From: Streptomyces sp. MUM 178J
Lineage (GTDB): Bacteria; Actinomycetota; Actinomycetes; Streptomycetales; Streptomycetaceae
Length of the DNA: 64,000 nucleotides
Direction: 5' to 3'
Assembly (NCBI RefSeq): GCF_022414575.1
Contig: NZ_JADWYQ010000003.1
Coordinates: forward strand, 1-64,000
Shown in pieces: positions 1-7,374 of the stretch; position 1 is the first letter of the stretch, and the number at the start of each line of letters is the position of its first letter. The position numbers and the translations under genes are program-made. The notes under the pieces are model-generated. The model saw only the letters and a list, made by a program, of their open reading frames with translations, was not told the origin of the DNA and ran no database searches.

Positions 1-1445
1 GGCTCCGTGGCCTCCGTCTCGGCGGCGGCCGGTGCGCCTGCGCCCTGCTCCTCCACCGGCGCGCCCGCCCGCGTCCTCCTCCGCTGCCGCTGCGTCCGCT
101 GCCGCGCCGGCTGCTCCTCGCGTGCGCCGCGCCCGCGGCCACGGGCGGCGCCCGGCTCGCCCAGGTCCTCGATCTCCTCCGCGGCCAGACCGGCGCGGGT
201 CCGCTCGGCCCGCGGCAGCACGCCCTTCGTCCCCTCGGGGATGCCGAGGTCCGCGTAGAGGTGCGGAGACGTCGAGTACGTCTCCACCGGGTCGTTGAAC
301 TCCAGCTCCAGCGCCTTGTTGATCAGCTGCCAGCGCGGGATGTCGTCCCAGTCCACAAGCGTCACGGCCGTACCGGAGGCCCCTGCCCGGCCCGTGCGGC
401 CGATCCGGTGCAGATACGTCTTCTCGTCCTCGGGCGACTGGTAGTTGATCACATGCGTCACGCCCTCGACGTCGATGCCGCGAGCGGCGACGTCGGTGCA
501 GACGAGCACATCCACCTTGCCGTTGCGGAAGGCCCGCAGGGCCTGCTCCCGAGCGCCCTGCCCCAGGTCGCCGTGGACCGCGCCGGAGGCGAACCCGCGC
601 CGGGAGAGCTGGTCCGCGATGTCCGCCGCCGTCCGCTTGGTACGGCAGAAGATCATCGCGAGTCCGCGGCCCTCGGCCTGGAGGATGCGGGCGACCATCT
701 CGGGCTTGTCCATGGAGTGCGCGCGGTACACGCGCTGGGCGATGTTCGCGACGGTCGCGCCCTCGTCGTCCGGCGCGGTGGCGCGGATGTGCGTCGGCTG
801 GGACATGTACCGGCGGGCGAGGCCGATCACCGCGCCGGGCATGGTCGCCGAGAACAGCATGGTCTGCCGCTTCGCCGGCAGCAGCTGGATGATCTTCTCG
901 ACGTCGGGGAGAAAGCCCAGGTCGAGCATCTCGTCCGCCTCGTCGAGCACCAGCGCCCGCACATGGGAGAGGTTCAGCTTCTTCTGGCCGGCCAGGTCGA
1001 GCAGCCGCCCGGGGGTGCCGACGATGACGTCGACGCCCTTCTTCAGCGCCTCGACCTGGGGCTCGTACGCCCGGCCGCCGTAGATCGCGGTGACGCGCAC
1101 ATTGCGCACCTTGCCGGCGGTCAGCAGATCGTTGGTGACCTGGGTGCACAGCTCACGGGTGGGCACGACCACCAGAGCCTGGGGGGTGTCGGTGAGCTGC
1201 TCGGGCCGCGCCCGGCCCGCCTCGACGTCCGCGGGGACGGTGACGCGCTCCAGCAGCGGCAGGCCGAAGCCGAGCGTCTTGCCGGTGCCGGTCTTGGCCT
1301 GGCCGATGACGTCGGCGCCGGAGAGGGCGACCGGGAGCGTCATCTCCTGGATCGGGAAGGGAGTGGTGATGCCGACGGCTTCGAGGGCCTCGGCGGTCTC
1401 GGAGAGGATTCCGAGATCCCGGAAAGTCTTGGGCTGCGTAGTCAG
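1..1445 (-). CDS. DEAD-box ATP-dependent RNA helicase (3' end off window)
   Basis: ATP-driven RNA unwinding, probably in ribosome assembly or RNA turnover. The reverse-strand frame gives a complete helicase core: Q motif (PFPIQEM), Walker A AKTGTGKT at about residues 49-56, DEAD at about 168-171, SAT motif, and HRIGRTGRAG at about 344-353. A basic, RGR- and Ala-rich tail begins near residue 440 and runs off the left edge. Start choice is unusual: between the first conserved residues and the in-frame stop at 1671-1673 there is no ATG, GTG or TTG. A CTG at 1445-1443 lies 7 nt after AGAAGAGG (1460-1453), giving Met-Thr-Thr-Gln-Pro-Lys-Thr-Phe. The next ATG would delete the Q motif. Family certain; start inferred. 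Confidence 0.93.
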   Translation of the reverse strand, partial: MTTQPKTFRDLGILSETAEALEAVGITTPFPIQEMTLPVALSGADVIGQAKTGTGKTLGFGLPLLERVTVPADVEAGRARPEQLTDTPQALVVVPTRELCTQVTNDLLTAGKVRNVRVTAIYGGRAYEPQVEALKKGVDVIVGTPGRLLDLAGQKKLNLSHVRALVLDEADEMLDLGFLPDVEKIIQLLPAKRQTMLFSATMPGAVIGLARRYMSQPTHIRATAPDDEGATVANIAQRVYRAHSMDKPEMVARILQAEGRGLAMIFCRTKRTAADIADQLSRRGFASGAVHGDLGQGAREQALRAFRNGKVDVLVCTDVAARGIDVEGVTHVINYQSPEDEKTYLHRIGRTGRAGASGTAVTLVDWDDIPRWQLINKALELEFNDPVETYSTSPHLYADLGIPEGTKGVLPRAERTRAGLAAEEIEDLGEPGAARGRGRGAREEQPARQRTQRQRRRTRAGAPVEEQGAGAPAAAETEATE

Positions 1446-1864
1446 GGTGTTGCCTCTTCTGTGAGACGCGGCACAAAGGCGAACGCTGGGGGTCGTACCG
1501 CGCCTGGGTACGCGACCGGCCGTGGATTGGCCGGATGACGCGGGACCACTGCCGTCGCTCGAGCGCTCATGCCGCTGAGGGGGCCCCTCATCTGCGGAGG
1601 TGCGCCGCAGCGCACCGCCCGCGCGGAGGGCGGTCGGGTCGGAGCCGATCGGGCCACCGACCGGGCATCCTCATTCATCAGACGGCCCGTCGAGCAGAAA
1701 AAAGCATCCACACTCGGCAGGCTCAATACCACTGTACCCCGGATTCGCGCATCTGTGTTGGCCGAATTCACGGCAGCCGTTCCCGCCACTGTTCCGGGAG
1801 GTGTTGCGGCGGCCGGGCTGACCAGGTCCTTCCCGTGCGGCGCGAGCGGGCTATTGTGCGGTTC
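1446..1864. other. Divergent intergenic region (419 bp)
   Basis: Separates the leftward helicase and the rightward ferritin-like gene. It holds the helicase Shine-Dalgarno at its left edge and a leaderless-type promoter at its right edge. Longer reading frames that cross it lack family features and are shadows. I see no RNA gene or strong hairpin in it. Confidence 0.5.
1830..1857 (+). promoter_or_regulatory. Putative leaderless promoter of the ferritin-like gene
   Basis: TTCCCG (1830-1835), a 16-nt spacer and TATTGT (1852-1857) lie immediately before the ATG at 1865. The expected transcription start coincides with the A of the start codon, and no Shine-Dalgarno precedes the ATG. The -10 is reasonable and the -35 weak, so this is inference. 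Confidence 0.4.
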
Positions 1865-2602
1865 ATGGAGACGCCTGACACCGCCGCCGAGCATGCCGCC
1901 GAACACACCGGGATCGCCGCCCAGGACTGGGCCGCGGCCTCCGCGGACCCCCAGTACCGCGCCGCGGTGGTGGATCTGCTGGGCGCCCTCGCCTACGGCG
2001 AGCTCGCGGCCTTCGAGCGGCTCGCCGAGGACGCGAAGCTCGCGCCCACCCTGGCCGACAAGGCGGAGCTGGCCAAGATGGCGTCCGCCGAGTTCCACCA
2101 CTTCGAGCAGCTCAGGGACCGGCTCTCCGCGATCGACGAGGAGCCGACCGCAGCCATGGAGCCGTTCGCCCAGGCACTGGACGACTTCCATCGCCAGACG
2201 GCCCCGTCCGACTGGCTGGAGGGCCTGGTCAAGGCGTACGTCGGCGACTCGATCGCGAGCGACTTCTACCGCGAGGTGGCCGCCCGGCTGGACGGCGACA
2301 CCCGCGCGCTGGTCCTCGGCGTCCTGGACGACACCGGTCACGGCAACTTCGCCGTCGAGAAGGTCCGCGCCGCGATCGAGGCCGACCCGCGCGTCGGGGG
2401 ACGGCTGGCGCTGTGGGCCCGTCGACTGATGGGCGAGGCGCTCTCCCAGGCCCAGCGGGTCGTCGCCGAGCGCGATGCGCTGTCCACGATGCTGGTGGGC
2501 GGAGTGGCGGACGGCTTCGACCTGGCGGAGGTCGGCAGGATGTTCTCCCGTATCACCGAGGCGCACACCAAGCGAATGGCCGCGCTGGGCCTGGCGGCCT
2601 GA
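1865..2602 (+). CDS. Ferritin-like fold protein (MiaE-like superfamily)
   Basis: A 245-residue soluble, all-helical protein recognisable as the actinobacterial ferritin-like family beside the DEAD-box helicase. An acidic helix (AYGELAAFERLAEDAK) and a helix carrying EFHHFE at about residues 76-81 look like carboxylate/histidine metal-ligand helices of a diiron bundle. No signal peptide or membrane segment is present. The frame is open further upstream, but ATG 1865 is the start consistent with the family N-terminus and with a -10 box 7 nt before it. The substrate is unknown. A tRNA hydroxylase role like MiaE is possible, but residues outside the helix pair do not let me assign it. Confidence 0.8.
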   Translation: METPDTAAEHAAEHTGIAAQDWAAASADPQYRAAVVDLLGALAYGELAAFERLAEDAKLAPTLADKAELAKMASAEFHHFEQLRDRLSAIDEEPTAAMEPFAQALDDFHRQTAPSDWLEGLVKAYVGDSIASDFYREVAARLDGDTRALVLGVLDDTGHGNFAVEKVRAAIEADPRVGGRLALWARRLMGEALSQAQRVVAERDALSTMLVGGVADGFDLAEVGRMFSRITEAHTKRMAALGLAA

Positions 2603-2609
2603 CGGCCGG

Positions 2610-2699
2610 CCCCGGCTTGCGCCCCGACCCCGGCTTGCGCCCCGACCCCGGCTTGCGCCCCGGCCCCGGCTTGCGCCCCGGCCCCGGCTTCCGCGCCCG
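2610..2699. repeat. 18-bp tandem repeat, five units
   Basis: Five near-identical 18-bp units (core CCCCGGCTTGCG, starting at 2610, 2628, 2646, 2664 and 2682). They sit between the convergent ferritin-like and small membrane protein genes. The last unit is diverged. Intergenic. Confidence 0.9.
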
Positions 2700-2730
2700 C
2701 CGAGGCCGAACACGGCGGGCGGTCCGGACG

Positions 2731-3000
2731 CTACGGCAGGGCACGTCGCAGACGGCGGCTGCCGGAGGGCCGGATCAGCAGCGAGAGCAGTACGGCCCCG
2801 ATGGCCAGCGCGCCGGCCAGCGTCGCCAGCAGATGGCCCGGGCCGAGCGCCGCGTGGGTGACGTACGCGCCGAACAGGGCGCCGACCGGACCCGTGGCGT
2901 ACACCACGCGGCCGGACGGGAGACGGTCGGGCAGATGATGTGCGGCGGCCCAGGACAGGGCGAGTCCGAGCAGGACGGAGCCGAGCGCTTCCCAGAGCAC
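2731..3000 (-). CDS. Small hydrophobic membrane protein, function unknown
   Basis: 89 residues read from GTG 3000, preceded by a GAGG-containing ribosome site. Two clear hydrophobic stretches (about residues 4-20 and 58-76) and a weaker one around residues 35-50 suggest two or three membrane spans with a basic C-terminus (RRLRRALP). I recognise no named family. Its place between the ferritin-like and DUF3107 genes appears conserved in Streptomyces from memory. It is convergent with the ferritin-like gene across the 18-bp repeat array. Confidence 0.65.
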   Translation of the reverse strand: MLWEALGSVLLGLALSWAAAHHLPDRLPSGRVVYATGPVGALFGAYVTHAALGPGHLLATLAGALAIGAVLLSLLIRPSGSRRLRRALP

Positions 3001-3103
3001 TGCTGATCACCTCGCGGACACCGTGCGGGCAATGCGGTCGTAGCCCGTACTACCCGTCGTCAACGGACGGCAACCCTCCGAGACACCCTCTGCGAGCAGC
3101 GCA

Positions 3104-3132
3104 AAGGCCCCGGCGGATTCCGCCGGGGCCTT
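3104..3132 (-). terminator. Strong hairpin downstream of DUF3107 gene
   Basis: A near-perfect inverted repeat (AAGGCCCCGGCGGA and its complement, about 13 bp per arm) lies 28 bp past the DUF3107 stop. Its AAGG/CCTT edges are typical of Streptomyces bidirectional terminators. Confidence 0.8.
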
Positions 3133-3160
3133 CCTGAGTCGTGACGCCGCGTCGTGCGTG

Positions 3161-3388
3161 TTACGGCGCTCCGAACCCCACGCGCCGCGCCGTCGGCTCG
3201 CCCAGTTCGATATAGGCGATCCGCTCCGACGCCACCAGGACCTTGCGGCCCTTCTCGTCCGTGAGGCTGAGCAGCTCCGTCTTGCCGGTGAGCGCCTCGC
3301 TCACCGCGCGCTCGACCTCCTCGGCGGACTGCCCGCTCTCCAGAACGATCTCCCGGGGCGCGTGCTGCACGCCGATCTTGACCTCCAC
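3161..3388 (-). CDS. DUF3107 family protein
   Basis: 75-residue conserved actinobacterial protein, full length for the family. It begins MEVKIGVQHAPREIVLESGQ, has a central segment EEVERAVSEALTGKTELLSL and ends GEPTARRVGFGAP. No membrane segment or catalytic motif is evident, and the biochemical role is unknown. It lies on the same strand downstream of the TetR regulator with a 156-bp gap, and a strong terminator follows. Confidence 0.88.
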   Translation of the reverse strand: MEVKIGVQHAPREIVLESGQSAEEVERAVSEALTGKTELLSLTDEKGRKVLVASERIAYIELGEPTARRVGFGAP

Positions 3389-3544
3389 GGCTATGTCCCT
3401 CCGAACGGTCAGTGCGGTGCGCGGTCAGCCGCGCCGTACGCAGCACACATTAGCCCGGAGAGAGCACACGCCACGTCCGGGTCGCGCACGCCAGGAGCGA
3501 ACAGGCGGGCGGATCGGCCGGGCCGGCGTCGGTCGGCGGCTCCG

Positions 3545-4198
3545 TCAGAGTCCGTCGGGGTGCGGCTCGCCGCCGTGCAGCGGGAAGCCCGCGATGCCGC
3601 GCCACGCCAGCGAGGTCAGCAGCTGCACGGCCTTGTCGCGCGGAATGCCCGACTCGCTGGAGAGCCAGTACCGGGCGACCACCTGGGAGACCCCGCCCAG
3701 GCCCACGGCCAGCAGCATGGACTCCTCCTTGGACAGGCCGGTGTCCTCGGCGATCACATCGGAGATCGCCTCCGCGCACTGCAGGGACACCCGCTCCACG
3801 CGCTCGCGCACCGCGGGCTCGTTCGTCAGGTCGGACTCGAAGACCAGCCGGAACGCCCCGCCCTCGTCCTCCACATAGGCGAAGTAGGCGTCCATCGTCG
3901 CCGCGACGCGCTGCTTGTTGTCCGTCGTCGACGCGAGCGCCGTGCGCACCGCGTGGAGCAGCGACTCGCAGTGCTGGTCCAGCAGCGCCAGATAGAGCTC
4001 GAGCTTGCCGGGGAAGTGCTGGTAGAGCACCGGCTTGCTGACACCGGCCCGCTCGGCGATGTCGTCCATCGCGGCCGAGTGGTAGCCCTGGGCCACGAAC
4101 ACTTCCTGGGCCGCGCCCAGGAGCTGGTTTCTGCGGGCTCGGCGTGGCAGGCGTGTGCCCCGCGGGCGCGCCGCCTCTGTCTGCTCGATGGCTGTCAC
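3545..4198 (-). CDS. TetR/AcrR family transcriptional regulator
   Basis: About 217 residues with a classical N-terminal TetR helix-turn-helix: RRNQLLGAAQEVFVAQGYHS, then MDDIAERAGVSKPVLYQHFP. The all-helical C-terminal ligand and dimerisation domain follows. I chose GTG 4198 (Met-Thr-Ala-Ile-Glu) with GGAGG just upstream; ATG 4210 is an in-frame alternative four codons earlier. Ligand and targets are unknown. The gene stands between DUF3107 and a small acidic protein, on the same strand as both. Confidence 0.9.
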   Translation of the reverse strand: MTAIEQTEAARPRGTRLPRRARRNQLLGAAQEVFVAQGYHSAAMDDIAERAGVSKPVLYQHFPGKLELYLALLDQHCESLLHAVRTALASTTDNKQRVAATMDAYFAYVEDEGGAFRLVFESDLTNEPAVRERVERVSLQCAEAISDVIAEDTGLSKEESMLLAVGLGGVSQVVARYWLSSESGIPRDKAVQLLTSLAWRGIAGFPLHGGEPHPDGL

Positions 4199-4367
4199 GC
4201 CGCCTCCCATGATCGTCACATGTGCGCGTCGCACCGCGCGCGGCCATCGTACTTTTGGGTAACGCGGCTGTGTGCTGTGCGAGCGCAGAATTTCACGGAC
4301 CGGACAGTCGGCACGGGTCTCCGCCCACGCACATCGTGCGCACAATCATGGCGAGCTCGGTCAAAAG

Positions 4368-4402
4368 GGGGCGGATCACCGATAGGGGCGGATCACCGAT
4401 AG
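4368..4402. repeat. 17-bp tandem duplication over a stop codon
   Basis: GGGGCGGATCACCGATAG occurs at 4368 and again at 4385, a direct 17-bp duplication. The second copy includes the TGA stop (4395-4393) of the acidic small protein. The first copy lies just beyond it. Confidence 0.85.
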
Positions 4403-4620
4403 TCGTCCTCGTTGAGTGCCACAACCCGGGCCTGCTCCGCGCGGTCGGCTTCGTTGGCCTCGCCCCGGGCGGCGTCCGTCATCTCGTCGTCGCGCTCCTG
4501 CCGTACGTCGGTGTGCTGTTCGGCGGCGTCGGCCTCCGGCACCTCCTCGTCGAGGTCGACGGCTGCGTCGTCCTCGGCGATGTCCTCGAAGGTGTCGGGA
4601 TCGGTCGGATCGACAGCCAT
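4393..4620 (-). CDS. Small acidic protein, function unknown
   Basis: 75 residues, strongly acidic (long Asp/Glu runs such as DTFEDIAEDDAAVDLDEEVP), with a helical-looking Ala/Glu/Arg middle and the C-terminus VVALNEDDYR. No cysteine, membrane or catalytic motif; probably disordered. ATG 4620 is the only sensible start. It is kept as real because its composition is protein-like rather than antisense-like, and a similar protein occurs at this position in other streptomycetes as far as I recall. Confidence 0.7.
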   Translation of the reverse strand: MAVDPTDPDTFEDIAEDDAAVDLDEEVPEADAAEQHTDVRQERDDEMTDAARGEANEADRAEQARVVALNEDDYR

Positions 4621-4742
4621 GCGGCACCGCTTTCCACGAGAGGGCCTCTTCTACGAGACTACGAGCTACCCATGTGGCGCGCTATGCGATGTGTGACGCC
4701 GAACACGCGAGCGCTCGCGTGATCGTCTCGTAACATCGGCTT

Positions 4743-5708
4743 ATGTCTTCGACCGAGCTGTCCGGAGTCGGCTCCGCCGCTGCCGCGGCGGAGCCGAAGG
4801 TCCAGGCCGTGCGCGTGGCCGAGGGAGAGGCGCTGCGCACCGTGATGCTGCCCGGGCTGAGGCTCAGTGTCAGATCCAGACCGCCGGCGGGCGCCGGGCT
4901 GCCGCCCGCGCTGTACGTCCACGGGCTCGGCGGCTCCTCGCTGAACTGGTCGGAGCTGATGGCCCGGCTCGAGGGCGACGTGGACGGCGAGGCGGTCGAC
5001 CTCCCCGGCTTTGGCGCCTCCCCGCCGCCGGAGGACGGCGACTACTCGATCACCGGGCACGCCCGCGCCGTCATCCGCCTCCTCGACGAGGGCGGCCGGG
5101 GGCCCGCGCATCTGCTCGGCAACTCCCTGGGCGGGGCGGTGTGCACCCGCATCGCCGCCGTACGGCCCGACCTGGTCCGCAGCCTGACCCTCGTCTCACC
5201 CGCCCTGCCCGAGCTGCGGGTGCAGCGCTCGGCCGTGCCGACGGCGCTGCTCGCCGTGCCCGGCGCGGTGGGCGTCTTCCGCAGGCTGACCCAGGGGTGG
5301 ACGGCGGAGCAGCGCACCCTGAGCGTGCTTGCGCTGTGCTACGGAGATCCGGCCAGGGTCACCGAGGAGGGGCTGCGCCACGCCGTGCAGGAGATGGAGC
5401 GGCGGCTGCAGCTCCCGTACTTCTGGGAGGTGATGGCCCGCTCCGCACGCGGCATCGTGGACGCCTACACGCTGGGCGGTCAGCACGGGCTGTGGCGGCA
5501 GGCGGAGCGGGTTCTCGCGCCGACCCTGCTCGTCTACGGAACACGGGACCGGCTTGTCTCGTACCGTATGGCGCGAAAGGCGGCCGCGGCCTTCCCCGAT
5601 TCGCGGCTGCTGACCCTTCCGGAGGCGGGACACGTGGCGATGATGGAGTATCCGGAGACGGTCGCCCAGGCCGTCCGGGAACTGATCGACGACTGTGGTG
5701 GAGGCTGA
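4743..5708 (+). CDS. Alpha/beta-fold hydrolase
   Basis: 321-residue cytoplasmic serine hydrolase. The oxyanion strand YVHGLGGSSLNW is followed by the nucleophile elbow GNSLGG (Ser about 128), acid YGTRD (Asp about 269) and base GHVAM (His about 297), so the triad is intact. A cap region sits between the nucleophile and the acid. Substrate is unknown; the family includes esterases, C-C hydrolases and haloperoxidases. TAACAT (4731-4736) lies 6 nt before the ATG and no Shine-Dalgarno is visible, so the transcript may be leaderless. The DUF3152 gene follows 8 bp downstream. Confidence 0.9.
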   Translation: MSSTELSGVGSAAAAAEPKVQAVRVAEGEALRTVMLPGLRLSVRSRPPAGAGLPPALYVHGLGGSSLNWSELMARLEGDVDGEAVDLPGFGASPPPEDGDYSITGHARAVIRLLDEGGRGPAHLLGNSLGGAVCTRIAAVRPDLVRSLTLVSPALPELRVQRSAVPTALLAVPGAVGVFRRLTQGWTAEQRTLSVLALCYGDPARVTEEGLRHAVQEMERRLQLPYFWEVMARSARGIVDAYTLGGQHGLWRQAERVLAPTLLVYGTRDRLVSYRMARKAAAAFPDSRLLTLPEAGHVAMMEYPETVAQAVRELIDDCGGG

Positions 5709-5716
5709 TCCGGGGC

Positions 5717-7108
5717 GTGGGACGGCATAGTCGCAAAGGCCCCGCACCCAAGGGCTCCGACACAGCAGACGGCAGCAGGACACCCGGCATAGCCGGCGAG
5801 CGGCGCGAGGCCGACGGGGCGGCGGGCCGGGGCGGCGGGCGGCGCAGGCGGACCGGCCCGGCCGTGCACGACCATCACGCTCCCGCGCCCCCGCCCGAAC
5901 GCCCCGGCGTGTACGAAGGGCGGCCCGGATCCCAAACCGGTCCGGCGCCCGGCGGCTCCGCGCCCTTCCGCGACGGCGGCCTCGCCCGAGGCGGGCATCC
6001 CCAGCAGTACGAGGCCGGCGGCGGATGGGGCGCCCCGCCCGCGTACGGACCCGGGGCCGAGCGGGCGGGGACCGCCGTCGCGTCGCCCCCGCGCGGCGGG
6101 GGCGACGCGTTCATCCCGGGGCCGCGCCGCGAGTTCGTCGAGGCGTTCGACGACGACCGCGGTGAGGCGTCCGCGCGGCGCGGACCCGGCCGGGACGCCG
6201 ATCGCGATGCCGACCGGGACGCCTCAGAGTCCGAGTACGGCGTCGAAGGGGCCGAGGACGGAGACGGCAGGGCCGCGGGCAGCGGCAGGGGTGGCGGCAG
6301 GGGCCGCACCTTCACCGGGATCGCGGCCGCCGCGGTGACCACCGTGCTGGCCGTCGTCGTCGCCGGCCAGGTCGGAACGGAGGGGCCGGACAGGACGGAC
6401 GCGCGCACCGCCGACCAGGGCCGGGACGCCGAGGAGCGGCCGGGCCGCTCCGACGGCCGGCCGACGCCGTCCGAGAGCGGGCAGGCCGTCGCCTCCCCCT
6501 CTCCGCCCGGCTACGAGCAGCTGATGGCCGAGCAGTTCCCGATCGACCCGGAGCTGAAGCTGTCGGGCGAGTTCGCGGCGGTGCCCGGAATCGACAAGGC
6601 GCCCGGCGAGGGCCGCAAGGTCACCTACCGGGTGGACGTCGAGGAGGGCCTCGACCTCGATGCGGCGGTGTTCGCCCGCGCGGTCCGGGAAACCCTGAAC
6701 GACGACCGCAGCTGGGCGCACGGCGGCGCCATGACCTTCGAAAGGGTCTCCTCCGGGAAGCCGGACTTCGTCATCACCCTCGCCAGCCCGGGCACCACGG
6801 CCGTCTGGTGCGCCAAATCGGGCCTGGACACGACCGTCGACAACGTCTCCTGCGACTCGGCGGCAACCGACCGCGTGATGATCAACGCCTACCGCTGGGC
6901 GCAGGGCGCGGAGACCTACGGGCCGGACCGGATGCTCGCCTACCGGCAGATGCTGATCAACCATGAGATCGGGCACCGCCTCGGCCACAACCATGTGAAC
7001 TGCACGACGCCCGGCGCGCTCGCCCCTGTGATGCAGCAGCAGACCAAGACCTTGGAGATCAACGGGATCACATGCCGTGTCAATCCCTGGGTGCACCCCG
7101 GCGAATGA
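5717..7108 (+). CDS. DUF3152 membrane-anchored protein with metzincin-type zinc motif
   Basis: About 463 residues from GTG 5717 (Met-Gly-Arg-His-Ser-Arg, typical of the family). The first 195 residues are disordered, rich in Pro, Gly, Arg and Asp, including a short DADRDADRDA repeat. One transmembrane helix at about 198-221 follows, then a Thr/Ser/Pro linker and a C-terminal DUF3152 domain. That domain contains INHEIGHRLGHNH: residues 416-426 match HEXXHXXGXXH exactly, so an extracytoplasmic zinc peptidase is plausible. Two or more Cys (CAKSG, VSCDS, NCTT, ITC) may form disulfides outside the cell. Downstream of the hydrolase with an 8-bp gap; probably co-transcribed. Confidence 0.85.
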   Translation: MGRHSRKGPAPKGSDTADGSRTPGIAGERREADGAAGRGGGRRRRTGPAVHDHHAPAPPPERPGVYEGRPGSQTGPAPGGSAPFRDGGLARGGHPQQYEAGGGWGAPPAYGPGAERAGTAVASPPRGGGDAFIPGPRREFVEAFDDDRGEASARRGPGRDADRDADRDASESEYGVEGAEDGDGRAAGSGRGGGRGRTFTGIAAAAVTTVLAVVVAGQVGTEGPDRTDARTADQGRDAEERPGRSDGRPTPSESGQAVASPSPPGYEQLMAEQFPIDPELKLSGEFAAVPGIDKAPGEGRKVTYRVDVEEGLDLDAAVFARAVRETLNDDRSWAHGGAMTFERVSSGKPDFVITLASPGTTAVWCAKSGLDTTVDNVSCDSAATDRVMINAYRWAQGAETYGPDRMLAYRQMLINHEIGHRLGHNHVNCTTPGALAPVMQQQTKTLEINGITCRVNPWVHPGE

Positions 7109-7374
7109 CGACGATGCACGGGGCGGACGAGTCCGCCGGATGAGTCGGTGAGCGTGGCGCCGGTCGCGCACCCCTGCATATCTCACGGTGTGTAGTCGAA
7201 AAGGCTTGTAGCGCAACGGAACGCAACCGGGGCGCGAAAGTTACGAGCATTCACCCCTTCCGGTGGCGCGACGGACAACCGTCCGTCGCGTCGCCCGCCT
7301 ATCCGCTTACCGTCGTCCCGCTGCGAGTCGCCGACCAACGGCGGCCGTCCACAAGGGAGATCGGGGGTGCGCTC

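Noticed and set aside
1442-3010. 522-codon reverse-strand open frame
   Set aside because: It is antisense to the ferritin-like gene and built of GC-biased repeats; no family features.
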